This document shows, in pieces, positions 19,450 through 29,366 of a DNA stretch of 64,000 nt (position 1 is the stretch's first letter; every line of letters begins with the position of its first letter). This stretch comes from Paenibacillus_E sp040812395 (GTDB lineage: Bacteria > Bacillota > Bacilli > Paenibacillales > NBRC-103111), in assembly GCF_040812395.1 (NCBI RefSeq), contig NZ_JBFNXH010000005.1:310001-374000 (forward strand), given 5' to 3'. A program made the translations under genes and the position numbers. The notes under the pieces were generated by a model. That model saw only the letters and a program-made list of their open reading frames with translations. It searched no databases and was not told where the DNA came from.

Positions 19450-19671
19450 CTAGGCCATTAAAGACAAATGCAGGGCATAGTCTGAATAACTCTCATGGGT
19501 GTTGTTTGCGATATTAATCGTAACTTTCTTACTCTCTGCACATGCGCATTCCATACAATGACCAAGCGGAATCGTCCGTTTAAAATAACCTGTTTTAAAA
19601 ATTTTGTCCGCTTTGCCCCTCGTCAGAATTAGATTGCATTCGACACAATAAACCATATCTGAAATATTCAT
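19450..19671 (-). CDS. Small zinc-ribbon-like hypothetical protein
   Basis: 73 residues from the ATG at 19671 (AAGGGG lies 9 bases upstream). Two cysteine pairs, VYCVECN and GHCMECAC, are spaced about 33 residues apart and could bind one zinc ion. No family was recognised. It is the first gene behind a strong promoter containing the GATAC-N5-GTATC-like operator. The sequence after its stop is degenerate, and a second frame (about 19278-19490) stays open, so the present stop may be the result of a frameshift. Confidence 0.5.
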   Translation of the reverse strand: MNISDMVYCVECNLILTRGKADKIFKTGYFKRTIPLGHCMECACAESKKVTINIANNTHESYSDYALHLSLMA

Positions 19672-19733
19672 CAATTAATCCCCTTATCTGATTTCCGAAT
19701 GTCGCAATCTGTTACATTGTGTATATACCACAT

Positions 19734-19762
19734 ATTATATGATACGATTTGTAACAAATCAA
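19734..19762 (-). promoter_or_regulatory. Promoter with operator in the spacer, for the zinc-ribbon ORF
   Basis: Minus strand: TTGATT (19762-19757), a 17-base spacer, then TATAAT (19739-19734). The spacer holds GTTACAAATCGTATC (19755-19741), matching the GATAC-N5-GTATC palindrome with one mismatch. The -35 overlaps the stop of vanZ. Confidence 0.65.
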
Positions 19763-20289
19763 GGGGTTTTGTATTTTTTCGCACGAAACATTTTAACGAT
19801 TAAGCTAATTAATGAATAAACAAGAGCACCTAATACTGCGCCTATTGTGTCTAGAAGCACATCTATGGGCATTGATGTACGGCCTGTTACAAAGCTTTGA
19901 TGAAATTCATCTGTTATTGCATAGGCCGAACAAATAAGGACGGTTAAGGCGAAAATGTACAGCAAATTCCAACGCGTAAGAACTACGAATAGCCGAATAA
20001 TCAAGATGCCGAGAATGCTATAAACTAACAAATGAGCAAGTTTACGTATGAAAAATTCTAGAAAACTGCTAGCACTGCTTGTTTGCAGACTAATCTTTTG
20101 ATCCCCATAGTAAAAGCTTGTTCCCGAGAAATGCTCCTTGATGGTTCTATCCGATATTTCTTTTTTAATCCAAGGCCTAAGATCTTGTTTTTGATGAGTC
20201 TGCGAAGATAACCCATAAATGACTCCAAACCAAATTAGAATGGGAAGTATAATCCATACAAACTTCTGAATGCCTGATTTCTGCGACAT
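19759..20289 (-). CDS. VanZ family membrane protein
   Basis: 176 residues with an N-terminal membrane helix (FVWIILPILIWFGVIYGLSS), an extracellular loop of about 60 residues and three further helices. The signature ITDEFHQSFVTGRTSMPIDVLLDTIGAVLGA is diagnostic of the VanZ family. The family is best known from teicoplanin resistance, but most chromosomal members have no established role. It lies just past the terminator of the exopolysaccharide operon and is read in the same direction, probably from its own promoter. Confidence 0.9.
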   Translation of the reverse strand: MSQKSGIQKFVWIILPILIWFGVIYGLSSQTHQKQDLRPWIKKEISDRTIKEHFSGTSFYYGDQKISLQTSSASSFLEFFIRKLAHLLVYSILGILIIRLFVVLTRWNLLYIFALTVLICSAYAITDEFHQSFVTGRTSMPIDVLLDTIGAVLGALVYSLISLIVKMFRAKKYKTP

Positions 20290-20367
20290 GTGGAATCACC
20301 CAACTATCCTTCGTTATTCTCTCTCTATTTTGTACAATTTAAATAGAACTAAACTTTATACCAAAAT

Positions 20368-20418
20368 AAAAAAAGAAAAAATCTCCCTATGCTCTTAGTG
20401 ATAAGATGCATAGGGAGT
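20368..20418 (-). terminator. Terminator of the exopolysaccharide operon
   Basis: The stem CTCCCTATGC/GCATAGGGAG is followed on the minus strand by ATTTTTTCTTTTTTT. It stands directly after manC and closes the operon. Confidence 0.9.
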
Positions 20419-20423
20419 AACGA

Positions 20424-21791
20424 TTATCTAACGGTTTGAGCAACAATTTCGTTCCAATCCATGTACAAACGAACCGTGTCTTCTTCAATAAGCTCTGAGC
20501 CTGACTGAACTTCAATAATTTCCATATTTGTTATCGCTCGGATACTATGTCTAGCACGAATAGGAATTTGCAAGACATCTCCTGATTGAACATGGAACAT
20601 TTTGTCGTTTAGTATAAATTCCCCTTCACCTTCGATAACCGTCCATGCTTCACTTCGCTTGGTATGCAGTTGATAGCTAAGATTTTTACCTGCATCAATC
20701 CCAATCCGTTTTGTGAGAATTTCACGATCATCCTTTTTAATATAATCCAACACACGATACCATCCCCAACGTCTCTCTTCAAACATCGGGCGTTGATCCA
20801 CATGTCCGATCAATTCTTTGATCTGCGGACTGCTCGATTTGTCCGCAACCAGAATGCCGTCTGGACTTGTCGCAACAATCAGATTCGAAACGCCAAGAAC
20901 GGTTACAGGGATATCCAATTCGTTAATGAGATGTGTGTTTATCGAATTTTCACAGACGATCCCATTGCCGATGATTGGCGTCATGATTTCTTCGGTAAGC
21001 GTGTTCCATGTCCCCAAATCTTTCCACATTCCGTCAAAAGGACTCACAATAATTTTTTCCGCCCGCTCCACAACTTCGTAATCAAAGCTGATTTTACGCA
21101 GCGTTTCGTACTGTTTAAGCATCTCCTCATATTGAATAGGAAGTCCCTTCTCAATCAGAAGATTAATTAAATAATCCAGTTTAAAAGCAAAAACCCCGCA
21201 ATTCCACAGCGCTCCATCTTCAAGGAGGATTTTCGCTTGGTCTTCGCTGGGTTTTTCTCTAAAGTGGCTAACTGTTACATAATTACTATTTGTTGAAGTC
21301 GCTTGAGAAGGAATAATATACCCATATTTTTCGGAAGGGTATGTTGGTTTTACACCCAAAAGCGCAATGTCGGCATTGGATTCTTGAAGCGCTGCTTCCA
21401 GTTCAGAGATTTTGGTGAAAAAACTGTCATCCGCATACGGATCAACGGGCAGGACAGCAATAACTTCTTGCAGATTAACACCAACAATAGAGTATAGATA
21501 AGTTGCCGTCAGAGCAATAGCTGGGAAGGTATCCCGCCTGCTTGGCTCTACGATTACGTTGACATTCTCATGCAGCTGGCTCTGAATCATTTCCACCTGC
21601 CCTTTACCTGTAACTACATAGGAGGATTCTTGAAGCCCCGCCAGTTCCAACTGTCTCCAGACTCGCTGAACCATAGACTCCTTATGGCCATCAGGATGTG
21701 CCAGCACCTTGAGGAACTGCTTCGATCTAGAGTCGTTAGAAAGGGGCCATAGCCGTTTGCCCGAACCACCTGAAAGAAGTGCAAATTTCAT
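20424..21791 (-). CDS. manC: Mannose-1-phosphate guanylyltransferase with cupin domain
   Basis: 455 residues. The nucleotidyltransferase domain (1 to about 280) opens with LLSGGSGKRLWPLSN, the GDP-mannose pyrophosphorylase signature, and contains VLPVDPYADD and FREKP. A C-terminal cupin of mannose-6-phosphate isomerase type (about 345-450, LSYQLHTKRSEAWTVIEGEGEF) suggests a bifunctional enzyme. It makes GDP-mannose for the exopolysaccharide, implying mannose or a GDP-mannose-derived sugar in the polymer. It is the last gene of the operon, 11 bases after ugd, with AGGGGAAATT before the ATG. Confidence 0.93.
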   Translation of the reverse strand: MKFALLSGGSGKRLWPLSNDSRSKQFLKVLAHPDGHKESMVQRVWRQLELAGLQESSYVVTGKGQVEMIQSQLHENVNVIVEPSRRDTFPAIALTATYLYSIVGVNLQEVIAVLPVDPYADDSFFTKISELEAALQESNADIALLGVKPTYPSEKYGYIIPSQATSTNSNYVTVSHFREKPSEDQAKILLEDGALWNCGVFAFKLDYLINLLIEKGLPIQYEEMLKQYETLRKISFDYEVVERAEKIIVSPFDGMWKDLGTWNTLTEEIMTPIIGNGIVCENSINTHLINELDIPVTVLGVSNLIVATSPDGILVADKSSSPQIKELIGHVDQRPMFEERRWGWYRVLDYIKKDDREILTKRIGIDAGKNLSYQLHTKRSEAWTVIEGEGEFILNDKMFHVQSGDVLQIPIRARHSIRAITNMEIIEVQSGSELIEEDTVRLYMDWNEIVAQTVR

Positions 21792-21802
21792 AATTTCCCC
21801 TC

Positions 21803-23143
21803 CTATACAGCTTCATTTTCTAGAAGTTCTTGATAGTTGAGACGATTCATTTCAGGGCGTCCCACGGAATAATAGAGCAAGTGAGTTTCTTGTATTTGTT
21901 CTTGCGTGAACACATTTCTGCCGTCAATGAGTATAGGCTGCTTCATTAATTTCTCTATGACTTGCAAACTAATATTTTTGAATAAATCCCATTCGGTTAG
22001 CAAGCACAATGCGTGGCTATTCTCGACAGCTTCGAGCGGACTCTCGCACCATACAATGGAATCTGAATCCACTATTTCTTTAAATTTCTCCATTGCAATC
22101 GGATCATATGTCTTAATGGTGCAGCCTCTTTTAATGAGTTCTTTAATAATTTCGATAGCCGGCGCGTCGCGAACATCATCGGTGTTAGGTTTAAACGCTA
22201 ATCCCCAAACAGCAATCGTTTTGCCGGATAGCTGGCCTAAACACTCGACCAACTTATTAATCACGTTATAACGTTGATGTTTATTCACCTCAACTACGGA
22301 CTTCAATAATTTAAAATCATAGTTAGCGTTGCCGGCTATTTGAATCAACGCATTCGTATCTTTAGGAAAGCACGAACCGCCGTAACCTATTCCTGCATTT
22401 AAAAAGGATGAACCAATTCGCTTATCTTGGCCCATCCCTTTAGCTACAAGAGTAACATCCGCGCCTATTTTCTCGCAGATATTTGCAATTTCATTAATAA
22501 AAGATATCTTTGTTGCCAAGAAAGCATTAGATGCATATTTTATCATTTCAGCGCTTTTAATATCTGTAATGATTATATTCTCAGTCAATGGCTGGTGCAG
22601 CTCGGTAATCGTTTCAATCGCAGTTGAACTTTCCGCACCGATAATGATCCGATCAGGATTCAATGTATCGCTAATAGCTGTACCTTCTCTTAGAAACTCA
22701 GGCACTGAGACCACATCAAATTCATACTGGCTGACTTTCCCGATCCAATTGTGAATGAGGTGATTCGTGCCTACCGGAACCGTACTCTTCGTCATAATAA
22801 TTTTATAACCATTTATTGCAGAAGCGACATCATATGCAGCCTGTTCAATGTATTGCAAGTTTGCCTCCCCGTTAGGCAGCGATGGGGTGCCAACAGCTAT
22901 GATGATGATATCGGAGTTTTGAACAGCGGAGGTCAAATCTGTCGTGAAAGATAACTTTCCTTCCGAAACGTTCTTACGAATGAGTTCTTCCAAACCAGGC
23001 TCGTAAATGGGCACTTCGTTACGATTCAGCATGTTAATTTTCTCTTCAAGTCGATCCACACAAATGACTTCATTACCTAATTGTGAGAAGCATACGCCTG
23101 ATACCAACCCCACATATCCAGTTCCGATAACAGTAAGTTTCAT
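21803..23143 (-). CDS. ugd: UDP-glucose 6-dehydrogenase
   Basis: 446 residues. The N-terminal Rossmann motif is GTGYVGLVSGVCFSQLG and the catalytic cysteine lies in GYGGSCFPKDT; the central helix and the C-terminal UDP-binding domain (VWGLAFKPNTDDVRDAPA) are present. It oxidises UDP-glucose to UDP-glucuronate, using the product of galU in the same operon and feeding the epimerase encoded upstream. Its ATG overlaps the TGA of the preceding glycosyltransferase (ATGA), so the two are translationally coupled. Confidence 0.95.
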   Translation of the reverse strand: MKLTVIGTGYVGLVSGVCFSQLGNEVICVDRLEEKINMLNRNEVPIYEPGLEELIRKNVSEGKLSFTTDLTSAVQNSDIIIIAVGTPSLPNGEANLQYIEQAAYDVASAINGYKIIMTKSTVPVGTNHLIHNWIGKVSQYEFDVVSVPEFLREGTAISDTLNPDRIIIGAESSTAIETITELHQPLTENIIITDIKSAEMIKYASNAFLATKISFINEIANICEKIGADVTLVAKGMGQDKRIGSSFLNAGIGYGGSCFPKDTNALIQIAGNANYDFKLLKSVVEVNKHQRYNVINKLVECLGQLSGKTIAVWGLAFKPNTDDVRDAPAIEIIKELIKRGCTIKTYDPIAMEKFKEIVDSDSIVWCESPLEAVENSHALCLLTEWDLFKNISLQVIEKLMKQPILIDGRNVFTQEQIQETHLLYYSVGRPEMNRLNYQELLENEAV

Positions 23144-24288
23144 ATAATACCTCCAACTTTTCCTTTTTTATTATGGGATTCATATTTGCGTTCCACGAAT
23201 TCCCTAATTTCTTCTCTAAATCTTTCCACGCCAAACTGCAGGGCATTATCACGGCATACTTCTGACGAGATTAAATGTCTGTTCTCTTCAAATGCTTGAA
23301 CGGCGGCTTGAATAGCTTCCATGCTCTGCTCCCGGAAAAAGACTCCTGTAGGATTCATCTCATCGATTCCACGAACCGTTTCAAGCGCCCCGCCTTTACC
23401 GAATGCGATCACAGGCGTGCCGCATGCTTGAGCCTCCACGGGCGTTATCCCAAAATCCTCTTCAGCAGCAAAGACAAATGCTTTTGCACGCTGCATATGA
23501 TCCTTCAACACCTGAAATTTCTGATAACCGAGAAGCTGAACATTCGGACCCGCTTTTGATTTGATTTTTTCGAAATCGGGGCCGTCTCCAATGACTACCA
23601 AGCGTTTATCCGGCATTTTTGCAAATGATTCGACGATGAGATCGATTTTCTTGTAAGGGACTAATCTCGAAGCTGTTAAATAGAAATCCTCTTTCTGATC
23701 TACGTAGGAGAATGCCTTCACATCAACAGGAGGATAAATAACTGACGAATCCCTCCTATACACTTTCCAGACCCTTCGAGAAATGAAATTCGAGTTGGAG
23801 ATGAAATAGTCGACTCCACTATGCGTCCTATAATCCCACTGTCGAATTTGATACAGCATGTATTTCGCAATCCATCCTTTTAACCCGGTGTCCAGTCCCG
23901 ATTCTTTCAAGTATTGATTCTGGAGATCCCAGGCATAACGGATTGGAGAATGGATGTAAGAAATATGCAGTTGATCCGGACCCGTGATAACCCCTTTAGC
24001 TACCGCATAGGAGCTAGATATAATCACATCGTACTGGGATAGATCGAATTGCTCGACGGCTAGCGGCATGAAGGGCAAGTAAGATCGATACTTCTTTTTG
24101 GCGAAGGGCATTTTTTGAATAAAGGAAGTTTGGACTGATTTGTTTTGAATAAATCCTTTCTCCTCCACTTTAAGGAAATCGACTAAACTGAACAAATCGG
24201 CTTCTGGGAAAAGAATTAGCAGTTGCTCTAGTACGCGTTCTGCTCCTGCGTATGTAACTAACCAATCATGTATGATAGCAACTTTCAT
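23140..24288 (-). CDS. Glycosyltransferase family 4
   Basis: 382 residues. The ATG at 24288 is chosen because GGGAGG lies upstream; a TTG two codons earlier is less likely. The GT-B fold shows the GT4 C-terminal signature FVFAAEEDFGITPVEAQACGTPVIAFGKGG, with the E-x7-E pair, and the donor-side motif LTASRLVPYKKIDLIVES. The N-terminus KVAIIHDWLVTYAGAERVLEQL resembles WbaZ-type mannosyltransferases, which fits the neighbouring manC, but the specificity is inference. It acts at the inner face of the membrane on the lipid-linked repeat unit. Confidence 0.88.
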   Translation of the reverse strand: MKVAIIHDWLVTYAGAERVLEQLLILFPEADLFSLVDFLKVEEKGFIQNKSVQTSFIQKMPFAKKKYRSYLPFMPLAVEQFDLSQYDVIISSSYAVAKGVITGPDQLHISYIHSPIRYAWDLQNQYLKESGLDTGLKGWIAKYMLYQIRQWDYRTHSGVDYFISNSNFISRRVWKVYRRDSSVIYPPVDVKAFSYVDQKEDFYLTASRLVPYKKIDLIVESFAKMPDKRLVVIGDGPDFEKIKSKAGPNVQLLGYQKFQVLKDHMQRAKAFVFAAEEDFGITPVEAQACGTPVIAFGKGGALETVRGIDEMNPTGVFFREQSMEAIQAAVQAFEENRHLISSEVCRDNALQFGVERFREEIREFVERKYESHNKKGKVGGII

Positions 24289-24389
24289 AACCAACTTCCT
24301 CCCGATTACACACCACTTTTATTATTTTCAGGCAGCCTATCCGACTTCACTCTTGCGCTTGGTTAACAATTCTATGGAAGTCATCATAA

Positions 24390-25838
24390 CTAGGCTTCAG
24401 ATGAGCGAACGTTTTTTTTCATAAATCTTTTCAAAAGCATACTTCTGAAGTCTCCGACATTAATTGCCAGCAAAACAATGAAATAAACGAGCGCCGCGCA
24501 CGCAATTTGCAATATGAGAAATCCGATTCCATGCAAGTGCCTTAGCGGAAAGAGAACCACGCCCATAATAATGCCTGCGAACATAACTTGTGAAATGGCC
24601 TTACCCGGGAATGGCAGCGGAAAGCATTTTTTGCCTACATACCAAGAAATCACAATAGATACACTGTAAGCTATGATGGATGCATAAGCAGACCCCATTA
24701 CACCCATAGAAGGAATAAAAATTACATTTAAAATTACGTTTATCACAGCACCAATCAGTACCGGAATAAACTGTATTGAAGTCTGTTTGCTTAGTTGAAA
24801 AGCTAAATCATAATAGTAACTTTTTATTCCCATAAAAAAAGTTCCAATGATTAACATGGGAATAAGTACCGTCGCAGATTCGCGAAATTGCTGTCCGAAA
24901 AAAATACCTACGATGTTCGGTGCAATCATCATCACACCAATCGTTGCAGGAACTGATACAATCAATAATAATATTAAACTTTGCTCCAGTTGCTTTTGTG
25001 CAGCTACCACTCCATCTGATTCCAGTTTTTTCACAACCAATGGAAATGCGCTTAAATTGACAATCATCATAAGAAGTCCCAACGATTGACTCGAAAAATC
25101 TGAAGCTACTGAGAATAAACCAGTCGCATCGGTGTCACCGCTAAACCAGCCAAGCAAGACACGATCTGACATTTGTATAAAAAATGCCATTGCAAAAGTA
25201 ATTGTTAATGGTAATCCATAAGAGAGAAACATTTTAAAAATGGATAAATCAAACTCTTTAAATCGTATTACTTTCCATTCTTTATATGTGACATAGAGTA
25301 TATTCAGAAGACCGCCTATCATGAAGCCGAATAGCAGTCCCCTCTCCGCCCAACCCATGTAAATAAATAGAACACTAAAAGTTAGACATAACAGAGCTCT
25401 GTTTAAAGATAAGATGCCGAATTTAATCGGTTTAAGTTGAGTACGGTATAAAGTTTGATTGATTTCGTACCATGCTTGTATCCAAAGATTGATTAATCCT
25501 AGAATGATATACAACAACCAATCAACATTATTCAGGAATAAATAGGTGATTACGGCAAGAATTGTCGTCAAGCCTATAACAACTAAAACACCAATAGCTA
25601 GCGTGCTTTTAAATTTAACAAACGCTTGTTCCTGATGTGATGGTAAAAATCGCAATAATCCAAGACGTAGCCATTGAAACAAAACTGCATTTAAAAGGTT
25701 AATACCCACCATAACCAAAGCATACTTACCATATTCTTCTGGATTTAACATCCGCGTATAGACCATTATGGAAAAGAAACTGATCAAACCAGGAAGACCA
25801 CGGGAAAGAAAGTATATAAATGTATGCTTAAAAAGCAT
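24390..25838 (-). CDS. Polysaccharide repeat-unit flippase (Wzx-like)
   Basis: 482 residues and about 14 hydrophobic helices, typical of the MOP/PST flippase superfamily. The N-terminal FIYFLSRGLPGLISFFSIMVYTRMLNPEEYGKYALV is characteristic. It should move the undecaprenyl-linked repeat unit across the membrane for polymerisation by the Wzy-like protein encoded in the same operon. A 100-base gap with no promoter that I can recognise separates it from the following glycosyltransferase gene. Confidence 0.9.
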   Translation of the reverse strand: MLFKHTFIYFLSRGLPGLISFFSIMVYTRMLNPEEYGKYALVMVGINLLNAVLFQWLRLGLLRFLPSHQEQAFVKFKSTLAIGVLVVIGLTTILAVITYLFLNNVDWLLYIILGLINLWIQAWYEINQTLYRTQLKPIKFGILSLNRALLCLTFSVLFIYMGWAERGLLFGFMIGGLLNILYVTYKEWKVIRFKEFDLSIFKMFLSYGLPLTITFAMAFFIQMSDRVLLGWFSGDTDATGLFSVASDFSSQSLGLLMMIVNLSAFPLVVKKLESDGVVAAQKQLEQSLILLLIVSVPATIGVMMIAPNIVGIFFGQQFRESATVLIPMLIIGTFFMGIKSYYYDLAFQLSKQTSIQFIPVLIGAVINVILNVIFIPSMGVMGSAYASIIAYSVSIVISWYVGKKCFPLPFPGKAISQVMFAGIIMGVVLFPLRHLHGIGFLILQIACAALVYFIVLLAINVGDFRSMLLKRFMKKNVRSSEA

Positions 25839-25859
25839 AGAGCTCTCTCCTTGTGTTCT

Positions 25860-26831
25860 TTATTTAATAACGATTTCGTACTCTGCTTTGACCCACTTTG
25901 CAAATTCAGCTATTCCCTGTTGAAAGGATGTCGAAGGGCTATATCCTAATAGTTCTCTGCTCTTTTGAATATCAGCCCATGTTTTGGGAACATCGCCGAC
26001 TTGCATAGGTTTCCAATCGATAATTGCTTTTTTCCCCAAATTTTCCTCTAAAATTTGAACTAATTCCAACAAGCCCGTTGGCTGGTCATTCCCCAGATTA
26101 AACACCTGGTAACCGCTAATTTCCAGCTCGATCGATTTACGAATTCCACTAACGATATCGTCAACAAACGTGTAATCGCGGCTTGATGTCCCGTCGCCAA
26201 ATAAACTAATTGGCTCCTCGTTAAGAATTCGTTTAGAGAAGTTATGAATAGCCAAGTCGGGTCTTTGACGCGGCCCAAACACTGTAAAAAATCTTAGTGC
26301 AACTATGGAAATGTCAAAGCAGTTACTATAACTGTGACACAAGCTCTCTCCAGCTGCCTTAGTAGCTCCATACGGCGATGCAATTAACAGAGTTGGATCC
26401 ACTTCAGCGAATGGCACTTTCTGATTTAATCCATAAACGGAACTGGAAGAACCGAAAACAAATTTGCTCACTTTATGTTTAACCGCCGCATCCAACAAGT
26501 TCACAGTCCCATTAATATTTACTTCAACGTACCCTTTAGGATCTTGCAATGATGGCCTTACGCCTGCTCTTGCCGCCAAATGAACAATAACTTCCGGATC
26601 ATACTCTGCAACAATTTGCTCAATAGCTTCTCTATTCCGAATATCCTCTTCGATTAACGTGTAGTTATCATGCAATAGATGAGATTTAATATTTCTTAGC
26701 TTAATCTCTTTATTGTAATAATTATCAAAATTATCAACGACCACTACCCGGTGCTGCCCATCCTTTAATAAAGAATCAACTAAATGACTGCCAATAAATC
26801 CCGCTCCACCCGTAACCAAAATATTTTTCAT
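25860..26831 (-). CDS. NAD-dependent sugar epimerase, probably UDP-glucuronate 4-epimerase
   Basis: 323 residues, extended SDR. NAD-binding motif GGAGFIGSHLVDSLL, catalytic SPYGATKAAGE (YxxxK) and the specificity stretch RFFTVFGPRQRPDLAIHNF are visible. RFFTVYGPxxRPDMA-type sequences are typical of UDP-glucuronate 4-epimerases, and ugd in the same operon makes the substrate. The product would be UDP-galacturonate. UDP-glucose 4-epimerase activity is the main alternative. Confidence 0.8.
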   Translation of the reverse strand: MKNILVTGGAGFIGSHLVDSLLKDGQHRVVVVDNFDNYYNKEIKLRNIKSHLLHDNYTLIEEDIRNREAIEQIVAEYDPEVIVHLAARAGVRPSLQDPKGYVEVNINGTVNLLDAAVKHKVSKFVFGSSSSVYGLNQKVPFAEVDPTLLIASPYGATKAAGESLCHSYSNCFDISIVALRFFTVFGPRQRPDLAIHNFSKRILNEEPISLFGDGTSSRDYTFVDDIVSGIRKSIELEISGYQVFNLGNDQPTGLLELVQILEENLGKKAIIDWKPMQVGDVPKTWADIQKSRELLGYSPSTSFQQGIAEFAKWVKAEYEIVIK

Positions 26832-26846
26832 TTCTCTCTCACCTTC

Positions 26847-28046
26847 CTAAATAAGTATTTCTTTTCTACCCATACTCTGGAATAACTCATTGTATTGATC
26901 TGAAGTTCTTCGGATATCATAGCCTTCCAAAAATTCAGCCAGATTAAGCGATAACTCCTTCAGCTGTGACGGATCGGCAATTAAGGAATCAACAATCTGC
27001 TCGAGACTGTCTTTGTCAGCAGGGTCAAATAGAAAGCCGGTCTTCCCATCATCAATACTCTCTGGAATTCCCCCTCTTGTGGAACCAATAACAGGCTTAC
27101 CGTAGGAGTAGGATTCCAAAACGACTCGAGCCAAAGGCTCATGATAAAGAGATGGAACAATCAACATATCGATTTGAGGTAAAATATCCTTTGTTTCCAC
27201 ATACCCAATAAATTTAATATTCGCTGAATATTCGCCCTTGTTAATTCGTTCTTCAATCTTACGATCGAAGATATAACCCGCAAGAATTAAATCTGCATCC
27301 TTATTTTTATTAAAAATATCTAATAGCAAATTAACGCCTTTTGTTTCGTGTATCCTTCCAAGATACAGAAATGTTAATCTTTTACTTTCATAAGTTTGTA
27401 CTTGCTTCTGACTTTGCAAGGTCGTACCATTAAAAATTCGTGAAGATGGGACATTCTCAAAATACCCTTCGGATTTATGCTTATCGACGATGAAATGCGA
27501 ATTACCAATCAAATGATCTACATAGCCTTTATTCGTTAAATTCTTTTTGTATTCTGTATAAATTTTGCAAGTTGTGCATCGCTTATTACAATTGTCACTT
27601 CCATTGAACATCGAGCTTTTCACGCATAACAAATAATAATCCCTCAAAGTATGCGCAACTGGAATGTTAGCTTCCTTCGCAACAATCCATGGAACAACAG
27701 AAAAACCTGATAAGTTATTTGTATAAATAACATCAGGTTTTTCTGTTTTAACTATTTCGCTAATTCGTTTTTTCATAATTGGATTGTACACATCAAGCGC
27801 ATGCCAGACACTTTTCGCAATAAAATGTTTATCTTCTGTCTTATTTCCCCAGTATAGATTACGAAAATTCAAGTAATACACTTTAATGTTATTCACATAA
27901 TCAATCTTATCCTTTTCATCCGTAGTTGTTACAATGATACATTCGTTGCCTTTATCTCTAAGCTGTTCTACCAATAATTGAACCGATCTCTCAGCTCCAC
28001 CAACAAGATTGGGGTAGTATAACGTATTAAACACTAAAATTCTCAT
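26847..28046 (-). CDS. Glycosyltransferase family 4
   Basis: 399 residues. The N-terminus RILVFNTLYYPNLVGGAERSVQLL and the GT4 signature VPSLYHEPLARVVLESYSYGKPVIGSTRGGIPE are clear. A cysteine cluster in the middle (NGSDNCNKRCTTCKIY) occurs in a subset of GT4 enzymes. The ATG at 28046 has AAAGGAAT upstream and overlaps the end of the wzy-like gene by 20 bases. Donor and acceptor are not predictable. Confidence 0.9.
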   Translation of the reverse strand: MRILVFNTLYYPNLVGGAERSVQLLVEQLRDKGNECIIVTTTDEKDKIDYVNNIKVYYLNFRNLYWGNKTEDKHFIAKSVWHALDVYNPIMKKRISEIVKTEKPDVIYTNNLSGFSVVPWIVAKEANIPVAHTLRDYYLLCVKSSMFNGSDNCNKRCTTCKIYTEYKKNLTNKGYVDHLIGNSHFIVDKHKSEGYFENVPSSRIFNGTTLQSQKQVQTYESKRLTFLYLGRIHETKGVNLLLDIFNKNKDADLILAGYIFDRKIEERINKGEYSANIKFIGYVETKDILPQIDMLIVPSLYHEPLARVVLESYSYGKPVIGSTRGGIPESIDDGKTGFLFDPADKDSLEQIVDSLIADPSQLKELSLNLAEFLEGYDIRRTSDQYNELFQSMGRKEILI

Positions 28047-29313
28047 ATTTAGATTCCTTTCGCATTAGACCTTTTAATAACCTATATGGTGTATTCACTT
28101 CCTCACTATCTATGGAGCTGTTGTTTAGATACTTGGTCAAATAAGCACCTAGCGCGAGTGAAAACCAATATACATAGTTCAAGTTGTCCTGAACAAAATT
28201 AGAAACTAAAAATGAAAATAAGATTGTATAACTTATAAGTATCAAGCTGTTCCGGCTTTTGGCTTTAATTAGTTTAAACAAGATATACGCATAAATGAGC
28301 AACTGAATGAAAGATGCAATTATTCCACCCTCCAACAGAAAAGTCAGTATGCCATTTTCTGTCGCCAAGGGTAAATTATAGTTCAAGTTATTCCTGGCAA
28401 TAGACTTTACATACATCCCATATACGATGTCTGCATAATTACCATAACCGATTCCAAGTAAATAATTATCTTTAAACGTGTTGTATGCATTATTAATAAT
28501 TTCTTCCCTAACAATCAGCGTATCGACATAAACTAACGAGTCTGGATCTAAATCCTGCTCCTGCCCAAGGATATACCCACTCACTACTTTAATCTGATCA
28601 GGTATATAATTAGAGAATTGAGTCACCAAAATAGCTACTAGGAATACTGCTATCGTGGTTATAGAAAGGAACTTCTTTCTCGAAACTGGCTTCAAAATCC
28701 AACAAACAAGCAGTATGCCAATAGTCACACTTAGGAGCAACGTTTTGATTTGCAGAAAAAAGATAGCTGCGGCCAAGTGAAGAACAATAACTACTAAGTC
28801 TATTGCTTTTTTATTCTTGAAAAAATGCCAGAACACAATAGGCAGCACCAAATTATATAAGACATTGTAGTACTGTTTATTCATCCATAAATAATCTCGC
28901 AAGCCTATTAGCCTAATTCCACTGTTAACACTAATCATCCCCGTTATGATTACTTCAACGGACAAGACTATGCCTACAATTTGTATGAATACAAATAATT
29001 TCTTGATTCCAGAAATTTGAAGCTCATTAACAAGAATTCCCATGAATAAATAATAGACAATGTACTTCATCATGGATGTGTTCCATCCATTTACAAAACA
29101 ACCGATTAAAATGATGAGAATACTCAGATATATTAACGCATAGAACCAGAAGTAATTTTCAACTGATTTCCGTTTTACAATTTTCGCTAAATGAATGACA
29201 AAAATTAAAATAATAGGAATATAAGTTACCGATGCGCTGCCAATATTTAAAGCTTGATTTAGGATATCGGATAGTATTGATGTTAAAAGGCTTATAATTA
29301 TTAGATACTTCAC
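28027..29313 (-). CDS. O-antigen ligase/polymerase-like membrane protein (Wzy-like)
   Basis: About 428 residues from a GTG at 29313 preceded by AGGGGAG; the frame also has an ATG at 29346 without a ribosome site. It has ten or more membrane helices and a large extracellular loop containing DSLVYVDTLIVREEIINNAYNTFKDNYLLGIGYGNYAD, the pattern of Wzy/WaaL proteins (Arg and GIGYGNY). In a Wzx/Wzy pathway it would polymerise the flipped repeat units outside the membrane. Confidence 0.85.
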   Translation of the reverse strand: MKYLIIISLLTSILSDILNQALNIGSASVTYIPIILIFVIHLAKIVKRKSVENYFWFYALIYLSILIILIGCFVNGWNTSMMKYIVYYLFMGILVNELQISGIKKLFVFIQIVGIVLSVEVIITGMISVNSGIRLIGLRDYLWMNKQYYNVLYNLVLPIVFWHFFKNKKAIDLVVIVLHLAAAIFFLQIKTLLLSVTIGILLVCWILKPVSRKKFLSITTIAVFLVAILVTQFSNYIPDQIKVVSGYILGQEQDLDPDSLVYVDTLIVREEIINNAYNTFKDNYLLGIGYGNYADIVYGMYVKSIARNNLNYNLPLATENGILTFLLEGGIIASFIQLLIYAYILFKLIKAKSRNSLILISYTILFSFLVSNFVQDNLNYVYWFSLALGAYLTKYLNNSSIDSEEVNTPYRLLKGLMRKESKYENFSV

Positions 29314-29366
29314 TATGCTCCCCTGCCTAACCAACCTCGTTAACATCGGCTGATTGATTTAATGAT

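Noticed and set aside
19278..19490. 70-codon minus-strand frame containing DNPPLAMAGWGLFSLQYIL
   Set aside because: It looks somewhat protein-like but has no start or ribosome site and overlaps acyltransferase-type sequence in another frame; I could not decide which is real, so it is mentioned only as part of the decay zone.
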